A stretch of 64,000 bases of DNA, from the NCBI GenBank assembly GCA_014925825.1, contig JACGCK010000024.1, positions 372,001 to 436,000 on the forward strand, in the 5' to 3' direction. This DNA is from Pholiota molesta. Its lineage: Eukaryota > Basidiomycota > Agaricomycetes > Agaricales > Strophariaceae. The notes beneath the pieces were generated by a model that did not search any database, was not told the origin of the DNA, and saw only the letters and a list, made by a program, of their open reading frames with translations. Each line of letters opens with the position of its first letter. The stretch's first letter is position 1. A program made the translations under genes and the position numbers. Shown in pieces: positions 10,294 through 22,029 of this stretch.

Positions 10294-13200
10294 TCAGAAA
10301 ACGTACCTCCGTTTGGGCAACTTCAGCACACAAAATCGTCGTTCTTGACCAGGATTCGCACTGAAAAAGACAGAAATCAGCAAAAAGAAAGAACTTGGAA
10401 ACATACCAAGACTGCCTTCGCATATTCGTCGTCGTACGATTCGCAACCGTCCACGACCCATCATCAAACGCCCCCTGTATCTCCGGCAAACTATCCTTCC
10501 ACTTCCACCCCGTCAACTTCGGCACCTTCAATGCCGCCAACGACGCCGACGTGCTCAGCTCCGCCACAAAGCCCCCCACCTCCGTCAGCGCCGCCGACGC
10601 AGCGACATCCGGAGACACACGCGCGCCATTCCAAGTGACCGCCCGCACCGCCCGCGGCGCTATCACCGTCAGCCGCACCCCCGTCTTCAGATCGCCCCGC
10701 AGCGCGAGCGTCGCCCCCTCAATCGCCGCGCCGCGCACGAGGTACGGCCCGCCGACGAGCACCGACGTGTTCGTGCCGACGCCCCAGTACTCGCGGAGCG
10801 GATCGCTCTTGGCGCCCGCGAGGACGGGCGCCCAGAACGTCGCGGCCGTCGCAGAGTCCGCGTAGAGCACCAGCTGCGTGTCGGAGTCCCACACGGTGAC
10901 GAGGCCCGCGATGCCGGCGAGGAAGCTGATGATGGTCGTCCCCTGGGGGAGGCTGGAGCTGTTCGTGAACTTGAGCACCGCGGGCGATTGGCCGCTGTGC
11001 AGTGGATTGGGGGTGCCGGTCAGCTGCAACGCGGCCTCATGAGCCTGGGAAGAGTTTCCGTGGAGGAAGAGAATATCGCGCTTGTCAATAGTGCTGGAGT
11101 AGAATATCTGCGCTGTCGAGTACGCGAGTTTCGATGAGGCGCCGAAGGAATAATCGGTGACTATGACTTTCGACTCTCGACCGCCCAAAGTGATATCGGG
11201 GGCAACTACCGGAATCTGCAAAGCAGCACCTGAAACGGTCACATTCAGCTTGAACGTCGTGATCGCGCTGTACAGAACCCGGATTAACTACATGCAGATC
11301 TCGCGAAATACATGTACTCACGTGGAGGTAGAGCTCGCTTGCCGGGCGATATAGAACGCGGCGCCAGTATCGGGATTTCGCAACAATGTGATGAATGCCG
11401 CACTATTGGTAGCAACAGAGAGGCCGGTAGACGCGTCTGCGATCCAGTCGGTTTTGTAGAACTCTGGCGAGCTCCGAAGGAACAACGCCTGCCGCTTGAG
11501 TTCGTCGAATTTGGTTGTGAGCTCCCTTGATTCAGCAATCTGGGGCACATCTGAGTTCTCTTGTCAAGTGCAGAATGGAGTAGAGAGATAGCTACCGTTG
11601 CGCCGTAGTCGTACGAGGTATAGACACCATGGAAGGGAATTGCACCCCATGATGTACCACTTTTCAGCAAGGAAAGATAAGAATACTATTTCGCATGAGA
11701 GAGCCAACAGTACCTACCCAAATATCATGTAGTAGCTGATCAACTTGGCATTGCTCGCCCAAAGCTGAAGATTGAAGACAGATTGGAAGTCGGGTCCAGT
11801 CAAAGTGCGGCACGGAGCGTAGCCTAACAGCGCAAAGATTAGGATAAACTAATAATCAAGGAAATAACTAACCTGGCGCGGTTGGGCCCCAAGCATCGAA
11901 GGATCCTCCTTGGAATTCTTTCAAACAAATTGTATGTGAGGGAAAGATCGAAGAGGTACAGGAAAATAGAATCATACCGGGAATATACCAAGCTTGCGAA
12001 GGATTCACTTTCGCATGGTAAGTGTGGTAGTTTGTTGTAACGGGACTCCACACAGTCGGGTTCGAACAGTCAAAACCTTGCGGGTATGAATCAAGTCTGA
12101 AGCGATGTATTGAAGTTTTGAAATTTGATTGACAAAATTATGATACTCACCCATAGAGATCGACGGCGCCCTATAAGGAGTTATGAGTTGGCTGGTTAGA
12201 TAAATCAAAAGCTAGCCTACAGTTCCATTAATAAAATTGCTTCCTTCACCAGGATCGTTGTACGTGAGAGGGACAACAATGTCCGAATTGTGATATACTT
12301 CCTCAAGTTCTGAGAAATATTCCGCATGGCTGATTGGGTTTTGCGAATATTCATTGTCTATGAGAATTGTAAAAACGAGGTATAAGCGAAAATTATCGTC
12401 GAGACTTACCAACTTGAATCGCTGCATTATTACGTTAATATACCTATCTGGTAAGAATATTTGTGATCGTACCGATAACTGGTCCTCCTGAGCTGATTTG
12501 GTTGGGCGCAGTGACTTCGATAATCCCTTGGATATAAGCCTGCCATGCAGCATTCCAGTCAGTAGCGTTTGTTCGCAGCTGGCCTGCGATTTCGGAGGTG
12601 GCCCAATGAGCTATACCTCCTGCGGTCGTCTCCGCGTTAATGTACTAATAACCAATGAGTGAAAGCTTCGGAATTTTATCGAAAGCTACGAACAGGTCCT
12701 AAAATAGTTTGTCAGAGTTAGCGGATGATGTTGAATGATGTCACTCACCAGGGCGTAAGACGATCCAGATTCCGGCAGCCTTGGCTGCGTCGTACAAAGG
12801 TTGTAAAGCGCGGAAGCCATTGAAATCGACTACTCCGGGGGCTGGGTTGATCAGACCCATGTGGGTGTATACACTGACAGCGTTCATTCCTGCAGCTTTG
12901 ACCTTTTCAAGAATGTCGGGCCACAGATCAGGAACGGGAAGCCTGAATGTGTGAAACTCTCCAGAGCTATACATTTCACGTCAATGAATCTAACAAAGGT
13001 GAAAGTTCTGTAGAAAACATACTGCAAAAAGACACGTTGGCCTTTCAGAATCAGGCTGTAGTTGTCGAATTGAACATCTGGAGTTCTAGCACGAATATTC
13101 AGCTGGGCAGGGGCATGTTCCACAGACGTGCGGTCGAAGAGTGATGACCTGGCGACAAAGCTTGGAAGCTGCGAGAAACTTAGAGGATGTGTCGGGGCCA

Positions 13201-13435
13201 GCTGAGTTGTCGTGAAGATGAAGGCCGCCGAAACTAGGCAAGTTAATCCAACAAACCATCCTGACTTTCGCTTTCGCTTGGGATCGTCAAGCATGATTGG
13301 GGTATCAAAGCCCGTCATCAGGGACTTCCAAGTGATTGGGGTGGAATACGTTGCATGCTGGGGTAAATCTTCCTTCTTAAACGACGATGACATGGGATCC
13401 GATTCAGCTCTCAATTTCGTAGAAGCAGGCAGCAT
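10294..13435 (-). pseudogene. GH35 beta-galactosidase, copy 2, truncated at the C-terminus
   Basis: Same gene as copy 1. Exons: 13435-13023, 12966-12749, 12698-12694 (5 nt), 12644-12473, 12421-12410 (12 nt), 12357-12221, 12170-12151, 12096-11978, 11917-11873, 11823-11718, 11659-11596, 11539-11322 and 11267-10407. All junctions keep frame for about 797 codons. By this numbering the acid/base is Glu276 (VDNEY) and the nucleophile Glu366 (PEFQGG). Fungal GH35 enzymes are usually about 1000 residues; here homology stops just after the WTVANRTTTN stretch, and the C-terminal jelly-roll domains (with the usual LYADDYGFH-type motif) are absent. A GT donor at 10406 would add a short unrelated tail ending near 10294. 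The catalytic domain could still be made, but loss of the end suggests a decaying gene. A 217-bp inverted-repeat element lies just upstream of the start. Confidence 0.82.
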
Positions 13436-15590
13436 CTTGGTCGGGCCCCTTGATTTGTCGGAAAGTTCAAAATAGCCAAATCAGCCGACTTGTCATCTAA
13501 TCAGGCCTATTTAGTGATTATTGGCATGTTCAGCCCTGCCCAGCCTGAAAAGACGTAAAAATGGTGCATTTTCGGGCCTGATAATAGGATTTTGTCATAA
13601 TTAGGCCCCTGATCAGGCAAAATCCGCCTAAACAGGTGGGAATCTGAATAGGCACTTTTGAGGTTTCCGACATTCCGGTATTTTTCAAGAGTGACGAACG
13701 GGTCCTATGACCAGATGGTGTGGCTAAGAAGTTGGATTTGGATGGAAGGAATAGATCATGGAGCGAGAAGAACAGAGCCGGTCCGCTGCTGGGCATCGTT
13801 CAAGAAATCGTCAACAGGACACGCTCGACGCGTGACTCTCACTCAAGCGACAAATAGGGAAAGTAAATTCCAGCGGCGGTCCCAGTGTCGACTCATGCAT
13901 CCTGCCCCTCTGACAAGACCTACCGTCGGGCCTACCTGTCTTTGTTTCTCACTTGATGCCATCCGCGCCACACCCTTCCATGCCTCCTCCCGCCCCGAAC
14001 GCCAGCGCCCCTCGCAAGGCCATCCCGTGCGCATCGCCAAATTCGCCGCCCGCCACCCGTACACACTTCATCCCGTCGTACTTGACGTTCCAGCAGCGCC
14101 TCCGGAGCGGCATTACCACGACGACCAGACCCGGGGGCCGGCGAGCGCAGCACGCGATCTGGACGACATCGGAGCCCACGCATCCGACTTCCGATCGCTG
14201 CGCTGCCGCTGTCCGTGCTGCTTGGATCCTGCGCGCCGTCGTGCCCACGGACCACGATCCTGGCGTGTCCGCGCCCCCGGGTGAGTGGATCTCGTCTCTT
14301 ATCCCTTTCTCTCCGCGGCGCGCTCACAACCCTGACCTAGGTACCACCAACGGCCTCCCGTAAGAGCTCCGCGTCCGCGATCCGCAGGCCCGCACGCTGT
14401 TGGCACACCGGAGCGTAGAGGCGACGACGTTCAGACACACGGCGTGGCTTGCACGAGTCGACAACGGCTCGATTCGTGGCGGGGTACTTAGTGGAGTGGA
14501 CGAGAGTACACCGCACAGCTGCGGGACGGTATCGTTGCGAGCGTCGGCGTTCAGATCGTGCGTCCAGCGTCCAGCGCCCAGGTAGGTTGTTCCCCTCTCC
14601 TCTCCCTCAACATCGCGCTCACAGCAGTAAGCTAGGCGACACGCCGGCGCCACAACGACACTACTACAATAGAGACCAGCATATGCGGACACCGGAGGAG
14701 AGTCAGCAACAAACGGAACGCCCGCGGACAACATCCGCCGGACATCGGGCGCGCACCAGCCAGACTGCAGATCGCACGGATCGTGGTCCATGGGCATACC
14801 ACAGGGCGCAGCAGCTACACAGCACAGCACGGACAGGGCGCAGCACCCAGGTGTGTCGGTCCTCTCATCTCGACGTCGCGCCCGCTGCAGTTAGCTCGGC
14901 ACCACGGCGGCGGCGCAACGACCTGCCGCACGCGATCCACAGACCCGCACGATAAACGGACACCGGAGCATCATCAGCAATGAGACGACGACGTTCGGAT
15001 ACGGGATGCGCGACCTTGGACGGCAAGGGCTCGACTCGCGCGAGGGGGGTACGGGGACGAAAGCACGTGTACGTAGCTCCGACCTTGCCTTCACCATAGA
15101 GGACTTACTCACTGCATTACCGCCTCGAAGACGATAGCGCCCGCCGATACGACTGGCCGACAAGCCACAGCAACACGCGCTGGCGGGTGGCAATGGCATT
15201 GGAAACATGGGCCAGCAACGCGACGATCGCCGTTGGAGACGATGTGGGAACCTACCAGGTCCGGAAGGCCACGAAGGCAAGCGGTCTGCGGTGGCGCAGC
15301 GCACCGCGAGGGCATCAGAGAGTGCAGCGCCGGTTCAATCGTGCAGGAACGACTAACTATGCTCAAAGTCAACGCGCGCCGCCTTTGTGCAGGCCCTGCG
15401 GGATGGCGGCTCGTCCTGGCTCACGAACGACGGTTCCATTCCCCAACGTGGACCTTACCGACGAGGACGACAACGACTAGAAGGCCGATGGGATGAATCC
15501 GAGGACGGCATCCTTGCTGCCTCGGGATATAGGTGAGCAAGGTCATTAGAACGTTCATAGCATTGGCTTACCCTGGACTTATCCAGCACA
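11500..15590. repeat. Segmental duplication, copy B
   Basis: Partner of 1-3993 in direct orientation. Copy B differs by a 217-bp insertion at 13456-13672, by scattered substitutions, and by small indels in the GC-rich array that change all reading frames there. To the left, beta-galactosidase homology continues to about 10.4 kb, where copy A lies outside the window. Confidence 0.9.
13456..13672. mobile_element. 217-bp MITE (terminal inverted repeats, copy-specific insertion)
   Basis: The element begins TGTCGGAAAGTTCAAAA and ends with the imperfect inverse, TTTTGAGGTTTCCGACA. Duplicate A has the empty site (ttgattccggtt near 1968-1980). In copy B the element is flanked by TT on both sides (13454-13455 and 13673-13674); reading the boundary one base differently gives ATT. 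It has no coding capacity. The 2-3 bp target duplication leaves the superfamily open. Confidence 0.85.
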
Positions 15591-16065
15591 GACAGGGCGC
15601 AGCACCCAGGTGTGTCGATCCTCCCGACGTCGCGCTCGCTGCAGTGAGCGCGGCAACACGGCGGCAGCGCAACGACCTGCTGCACGCGATCCACAGACCC
15701 GCACGATAAACGGACACCGGAGCATCATCAGCAACGAGACGACGACGTTCGGATACGGGATGCGCGACCTTGGACGACAAGGGCTCGACTCGCGAGGGGG
15801 GTACGAGGACGAAAGCACCGGTGCGTAGCTACGACCTTGCCTTTACCATAGAGGACTTACTCACTGCATTACAGCCTCGAAGACGATAGCGCCCGCCGAT
15901 ACGACTGACCGCCTTGGTGCGGCATATGGACGAGTTCGCGGAGGGCCTGGTCCTGGTCCATGAACGACGGTTCGACTTACCAACGAGGACGATAACGCGC
16001 GAAATGACCGATGGGATGACTGCGAGGACGGCATCCTTGCTGCCTCGGGATATAGGTGAGCATGG
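13955..16065 (+). repeat. GC-rich exon/intron-like repeat array, copy B, with an extra internal duplication
   Basis: Counterpart of 2240-4330. An upstream ATG (13956) opens a Pro/Ala-rich frame to a GT donor at 14281. The unit at about 14835-15590 is followed directly by a second, shortened copy at 15590-16065, starting at the same cagacagggcgcagcacc sequence. The extra copy replaces the distinct 3' end found after 3993 in copy A. Frames differ from copy A through small indels. The shared splice-like signals suggest that the ancestor was transcribed and spliced; present coding ability is doubtful. Confidence 0.5.
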
Positions 16066-16462
16066 TCACAATAGATTATACGTAGGTGCAGACAGCACAC
16101 TGCATAGTGTGGGCAGTGCACACCATCGCTTCTCAGCCCAAAATGACCCCTTGTAAGTATGATATATTGGCCAACAAAAACGCTTCGATTGAATCAATTC
16201 TAAGTCACTTCAAAAATTCCTTGGCCGACCTTTATATTCCATGTCATCGAGTATGTACTTCGAAGTCGATGACAAGCTTTTTATAGCCAGGAGTCACTCG
16301 CAAAGCAGAAACTAAGTAGCCCTCAGCAATTTTTTTTCATCACCGTCCTGACGCTGGGCGCTGTCCTCTCTCTCGTCTGAGTCGTCTCCGACACCTATCA
16401 ATTTTGGCGGCTCTCCTCGTATGCCCGTGTGCTCTGACGCTTTGGCATATACCAATGTGCCA

Positions 16463-16594
16463 TCACGCCAGATCAGCCAGATCATACTCCGTTGGCGCAC
16501 CATATGGTCCTTCTACACTGTCTCCCAGGCCCTTCCAAGCCTTGAATATTTTTCGGATGCGTTCAACCCCATTTCCATATCCGTATGGGCACTC
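16463..16594 (-). other. Possible terminal exon of an unrecognised gene
   Basis: A 44-codon open stretch follows an AG acceptor at 16595-16596 and ends at a TGA. Its composition looks protein-like (GNGVERIRKIF and a C-terminus YDLADLA). A further minus-strand segment at 16765-16968 carries a hydrophobic stretch and could be an upstream exon, but I could not join them in frame. It may be a gene remnant. Function unknown. Confidence 0.25.
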
Positions 16595-17118
16595 CTACTT
16601 TCTTATCTCCACGGGACGCCACTAACACCTCTCCCGCACGGTTCCAGGCGATGTGAATACTCAAGATCATACAACAGAAGCACAATCATTCTCGCGCTGT
16701 CCAGCGGTACGTACTACGCGCACACCGCGAGCTACCGCAAATTTCTATGGATAATGTCTTGAGCCTAAGTTAAGTACCGCGGCACGAGGAACACAGCGCC
16801 CACAATCAACGAAGCTGCGGCGCGTACACGCAAACGGGTATGGTGGGTTCTAGTGGGTTTCAAAGAAGACGTAAGTACATCAATTAGAGATTGTAGCAAC
16901 GCTTCCGAGTATGTTTGGGATCTCGAATGAAACGAATGGCTATCAGAATAAGTAAAGGCAATATACATATGGATACAAAAAAGTTAAGGTTCAATTTGAG
17001 TTCAATACCAGTTCAATACAGAAGTCGAAGAATTTTACCAGAATCAAATAGCCGCCCATTTTCTGAAATAGACCAGGTCTTCATCAAGACAATTTCTTGG
17101 ATGGAAGTGCCGGGTGAT

Positions 17119-19149
17119 TTACCTGCTGTCATCATAGTTTTCGTAGCTTTGAAAGCTATTTTGGAGCCCTCCTCCGCCACTGACATGCTGGCCGGCGATG
17201 AATGGTGGATCAACCTGGATTATTGAAGTATTGTTCGAACACCTATATACCACAGCCGCCAAGTCCACTTACCTTGTCCCACTGCTCAAGGTCGCGCGGC
17301 GCCATGCTAGGCATTCGTGTCCCCAGAGCGAACAGGTTGGTATGATTTGTTGTTCCTTGATGATCTGTGCCCCGTCCTTTGATGTTTCTTCTAGTATTAA
17401 GTCTGTTATTCCCCCTTAGCTAATAAATCATCATCCTCGAAAAAGGGAGTTTCTTACGTAGCCAAAAAAGAGATGGCGTATACTGTAAATAAAATAGTCA
17501 GTTAGGAGTTACGGCGCAATGGAGGAAGTGGACCAACGTTTGCTGAGGACGAAGTAGCAGGCGATGAAGGAGAGATTATCTGGCGGAGCAACATTGTACT
17601 ACGCGCGACACGGTTCAATCTCTAGCACTCCTGAAAGTTAGATGGCCTTACCAAAATCAAAACGGCCACGCTAATCGTACTAGAAAAGTGGTCAGCCGAC
17701 TGAACAGAAGCATCTGATATAATTTGATATACACCTTGTGAGAATGCCTGTGTTGATCGCATATGCACAGAGGTTGTCCACCAAGCTGTCCGAGCTACAT
17801 ATAAACGAATCAAACTACGGATCTCCTTGAAATATATGGTGACTCTTACGATTTTAGACCAGTCCTTAGGCGGCTGAGGAAGAAGCAGAGAGCGCCGGCG
17901 GTGATGATATCTGTACACACTCCCACTCCGAGTGAGATCGTGCCAAGTGCCTGCCAAGTTTTCGATTAACTTCCAATGACTCAATAAATGAACTTCAAAA
18001 CCCACCTGAAGATTATGCACGTCGAATAAGGTGGTTAGTTTGAAACTATCCGTCGGTTATTCGTTGAATGAGTTACGGTGAATATAAGTACTGTGGTTGG
18101 TCAACGTACGCTTCGATTGTAAACGCTATCCAAATAGAGAGACGATCAATGGAACGGCACATATAGCGGGTCGTCCCGTGCTGAGGAGGTAAACGCACCA
18201 AAAGCAAGGCCTGCGGAGCACCGCGCTGGCGTCAGTATTTGAAAATTTAAAAATCTTTTTGCTTCTAGCACCCACCTAGCTGTCCTAGCGCCAAAAGCAT
18301 CTGAAAGTGACATGCACAAAGATCCTGGTCAACTGACGTCGCTCAAGAACGATATAATCACAGGTACTGACTATGAGCCCCGTGATCCATATGTTGCGAT
18401 CGCTAACTGTGCTCGTTGTTAGGACTCTGGTGTACATCGAATGCGGGAGGGGTGAACTCACAGCGCCAGACGCGGAAGCCGAAGAAGCTGGAACGTGCGT
18501 CGTGGAATATGGTTTTAGAGCAGGAGCGAAATTTGGGGTCGTTTCACGTACACTTTGACAATCGCACCGTCGATCGCCTATGGTGCCGTTAATTAGATGG
18601 CGCGGAAGTAGCGGTCGAGGAAAAGATACTCACCCCCACTGTTAGCTGAAGCTGGACAGACGATAAATCGATAAGTATGAGTCCAATAATTTTCAGGACT
18701 CACAATCAGAGACCTGCCGAACAAATGGAATGAGAACGAGTACGAGTGTAGGACGAGTGAACAGTCGAATACCAAGTTGTAGCCCCTCTTGCAAGCACCA
18801 GTGGGTTGAGAAAGTTGCTAATCGCGTAGAAATAAACGAGATGCCCAATAAAACACTGGTCGGTGGTCTCCAAAATTCTGACGATACCGGCTAAGAACAA
18901 TGACCAGACATTGAATCCATTTGAAGGGCTTACCCAAGTAGCACAACCTAATGGAAAGGCAATTAGGGGAAATCCTTGCAAACGCGTGATAAACAAGGTG
19001 CTTACTATAAATTTGTAAAGCAACTTATCGCCAGGATAGTTCCGAAAGTAGTGGAAGATTTGGGACAGAAGCAATCCATAAACCATACACGCAATGGCGA
19101 AACCTATGAACACGGCGCCAAGCGTGTTATCGATGACAGAAGGTGCCAT
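17119..19149 (-). CDS. DUF6534-type seven-transmembrane protein A
   Basis: Predicted 323-residue integral membrane protein of the agaricomycete DUF6534-type family, which has no established biochemical role. Exons: 19149-19006, 18947-18934, 18877-18773, 18713-18704, 18651-18634, 18577-18552, 18487-18462, 18406-18372, 18300-18276, 18210-18199, 18125-18110, 18045-18006, 17950-17850, 17794-17735, 17679-17652, 17598-17538, 17482-17458, 17402-17273 and 17214-17119; the sum is 972 nt including the stop. It opens with NTLGAVFIGFAIACMVYG, followed by DQCFIGHLVYFY, FRVWRLSDRNIW, TDIITAGALCFFL with SRLRTGLK, a final helix, and SKLYAISFLATLNTRR before a polar cytosolic tail. Hydrophobic stretches fit seven helices. 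Gene B to the right is a paralogue in the same orientation with matching intron positions. Several exons of 10-18 nt make small splice errors possible. Confidence 0.85.
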
Positions 19150-20245
19150 AGCCAGGAAGGAGTGACAAAGCAAGCTGCGAGCTAAAGAGTGTGGTGGTGG
19201 TTGCGGTGACAAACCCAAGAGTTAGGCCTATGCGACACGATGAACCCAACGAAATCGTTGACTCTCGGATGCATTAATTGGTTGCCGCAAAAAGAGGGCT
19301 TGTCTGGGCTTGCTGGGGATGGCCCTGGATGGCCACTGGCGAACGTTCCATGCGGATAGGTTTGCCACATCTAGAATGGTTTTATCCAAGTATAAGAAGA
19401 TCTAAGGGGGAGAGCGTGTAACGTGTTGTCAACGTCTGGTTGGCAACCACATGGTTTTTTGAATTTCGCGGCTATGATCATTCAGATCTACATCTTCTTA
19501 AGGTCATCCATTCTCGCGCGAAGCCGGTCATGCTCCATTGGCACGCTCTGAGACGCTCTGTAGGTTGTAGTGGCATACACTGATACAGAGTCGTTGCGAT
19601 ACATACGTTTGCGAAATCCTTGCGTTCTGATGACTTACTGTGAAAGAGAGGACCAGTTACTTATGTAGTATGTAGTGGTCAACTTCAAAGCGCCCAACGG
19701 ATCAGAAAATTTGACCTATCCATGATGAAGGGGGCCCATTCTATTTATAGGAAATTATAGGAGGGGCGCGTCTGAGCGCGTCCATACCTACATACCCTAT
19801 CAATTTAACACCTACTGCACAAAGTAGCAGTGGCTCTTACCTGATAGGGTGGACTTACCATATGTGATCTTTGGATGTTTTGATTATATGTAAATTTAGC
19901 TGAACAGATGAAAGGTTGAAAGTACATAATGGATAAACATACATGAAGAATTTGTCTGCGACTTTTTGGGGGGAGATGCCAGTGATGGAAATGTAAAGAA
20001 GAATCAGAAAAGTACATTGATATGTATACAAGTTAACTTTTGTAACCGGGTTTAAAAAAACAGAAATTGACACTTCACATACATCACATCTTGCGACTCG
20101 GGAGAACCTAAAATTTGGTAGGCTTGAATTAGAGTTTCGGTGAATGGAGGTCAACGTGGTGGTTAATGGCTTACCCTTGATACACCATGCGCGACCTGCT
20201 CTTCGACATCTCCCACGACTGAAACTTCTCGGCGGATATCTATTT
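19150..20245. other. Intergenic between the two DUF6534 genes
   Basis: Contains the upstream region of gene A and the 3' flank of gene B. No ORF with family resemblance. No clear TATA box or terminator can be assigned. Confidence 0.5.
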
Positions 20246-22029
20246 CTACACTCTACCACGGTGGCGAAATTTGAATGCGAATTTTTTTAACAGAATGAAT
20301 ACGTGGCGCACCTTCGTATGGCTAAAGTATTCGACGTCTCGAGGCGACCGGCCGTTATTTGTGACCATGAAGAACGTATTCCTGGCATTGCTCGTGCCCT
20401 CACTATTTTCGGCGTCCGTTCCTCTTCCTCTCAACACCTTACGAGTGTTCAGCGTGGCTAGAAACGAAATTGCGTAAACTAAGATCTAAGATTAGAAAGG
20501 AAGACAAATGACGGGAGGAAAAGTTGTCACGAACGCTTTCCCAATGTGAAGTAGGACGACATGTAAGCCAAGGTAGTTGGGAGGGTGTTATACTAAATTG
20601 AATTGTCAACAATCCAGTGAATACTCTGTCCAATGATCGTTTTTACCAAGATGAGAGTCAACAGGCTAATGGCCCCTGTCAGCGCGCCGGTGTTGATAGC
20701 ATAGATTGTAAGCGTGTTGACTAGAGTATCAGCTCTGTGAATGGTAAGTCATATGTTACAATGAAAATGTAATGAAGGGACTTACTTTTTATGCCCAGTG
20801 CGTAGTTTTCGCAGGAAAATACACAGGGAGCCTGCGATAATGAGATCTGTCAAAAAACCTCCCGCCAGCGCCAAAGATGCAATTAACTAGGCTACAAGTT
20901 AAGACGATAGTCCCTTGAGGATGTAAACAGGGAGCGGCGTACTTGTAGTTTTTCTCCTTCAAATAATGAAAATTGGAAACTGTTGTGAAGGAGGTTCGGC
21001 GAAACGTTGAGTGTTAGCAGAAGTTGACTCACGCTCTAATAGAGTATACTAAGATACGGCGGATTTATATGAGAATGGTGCGTCCAAAATTAAGATATTT
21101 CTCATACCAATAGCGAGTGCTGTCATATCATCATCATAAGTAATAAGTAATGATTGATTAGCGACGAACGAATACACTCACCACATTCTCCAAGTACTAG
21201 GAATAGGATCGTGCCTGTTATCGCGATGTTCTTCTTGCTAACTAATTTTTTGAATGAGCCCTCTGGCGTTGAAAAGAATTTCAAAAAATTACATCGCCAC
21301 ACTCGCATCGCGAAACAACTGGATTTTTTTTTAGTATACTCAGAACCTGTCGCTGAAGGTCAAGAACAAACATACCATTTTACGATCGTGCCGACTAGAT
21401 TCTGCATCTAGGTAAGTAGAGGTGGCATTGCAGTTCAGGAGAATAAACTCTTACCCCCATGACAATCTGCAACTGTATAACACTCATTTAGTTAAGTGGA
21501 CAATTGAATGAAGAAGGAACACATACAATTAAAGTACTAGGTTATCACGGCATTAGTATCATCGTGTGACCTTAAATTGAACGAGTTGGTGAACTTACAA
21601 GATGATTTTACCGCTCACAAAAATTTGTGGTCGTGCATAATATCTATTCAGCTGCGACATTGAGCCATCTGAACGTATTGACAGCACAACGACGTACGTG
21701 ACGGTATAATAGTATATTGAATAGCCAATGAAAACCTGGTCAATAAATTCGAGCGACCTAGAGCCAGCCATTAATTGAGGCTAGGGACTTTCAACAATCA
21801 AGAAAGAACCGTACCAAAGGAGCGCAACCTGTATTTCAACTCAGATTATAGACCATACGGATATGCAAAAAGAACGCACCAAAGCCTTATATGCAAGTCG
21901 GTCGTTCGGGAAGCGCTGAAAGTAAACAACCACTTGGGTTGTCAAAACCCCAAAGACGACGCATGAAAAGTAGAAGCCGATGGAGGCTGCCCCAAGCGTG
22001 CCATGGAACGACATCGACTGCATTGACAT
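20246..22029 (-). CDS. DUF6534-type seven-transmembrane protein B
   Basis: Predicted 309-residue paralogue of protein A. Exons: 22029-21880, 21828-21815, 21757-21698, 21643-21619, 21472-21455, 21407-21376, 21318-21293, 21241-21182, 21119-21108, 21048-21033, 20979-20943, 20886-20786, 20734-20647, 20592-20535 and 20478-20246; 930 nt in all. Landmarks align with protein A: GTLGAASIGFYFSC, YFQRFPNDRLAYK, DQVFIGYSIYYYTVT, MRVWRFSKKNIAITG, TDLIIAGSLCIFL with RKLRTGHKKADTL, then GKLYAISFLATLNTRK and a basic C-terminal tail. Three in-frame ATGs lie in the first six codons; I chose the first. The loop exon at 21643-21619 is the least certain, because two donors are possible. The ligand or role of this family is not known; the topology suggests a membrane sensor or transporter-like protein, which is inference. 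Confidence 0.85.

Noticed and set aside
14135..14280. Resemblance of one frame in array copy B to the CxCxxC N-terminal domain of gamma-butyrobetaine dioxygenases
   Set aside because: The match is limited to a Cys-rich stretch, the copy A frame differs, and no later dioxygenase motif (HxD, distal His) appears in the array.
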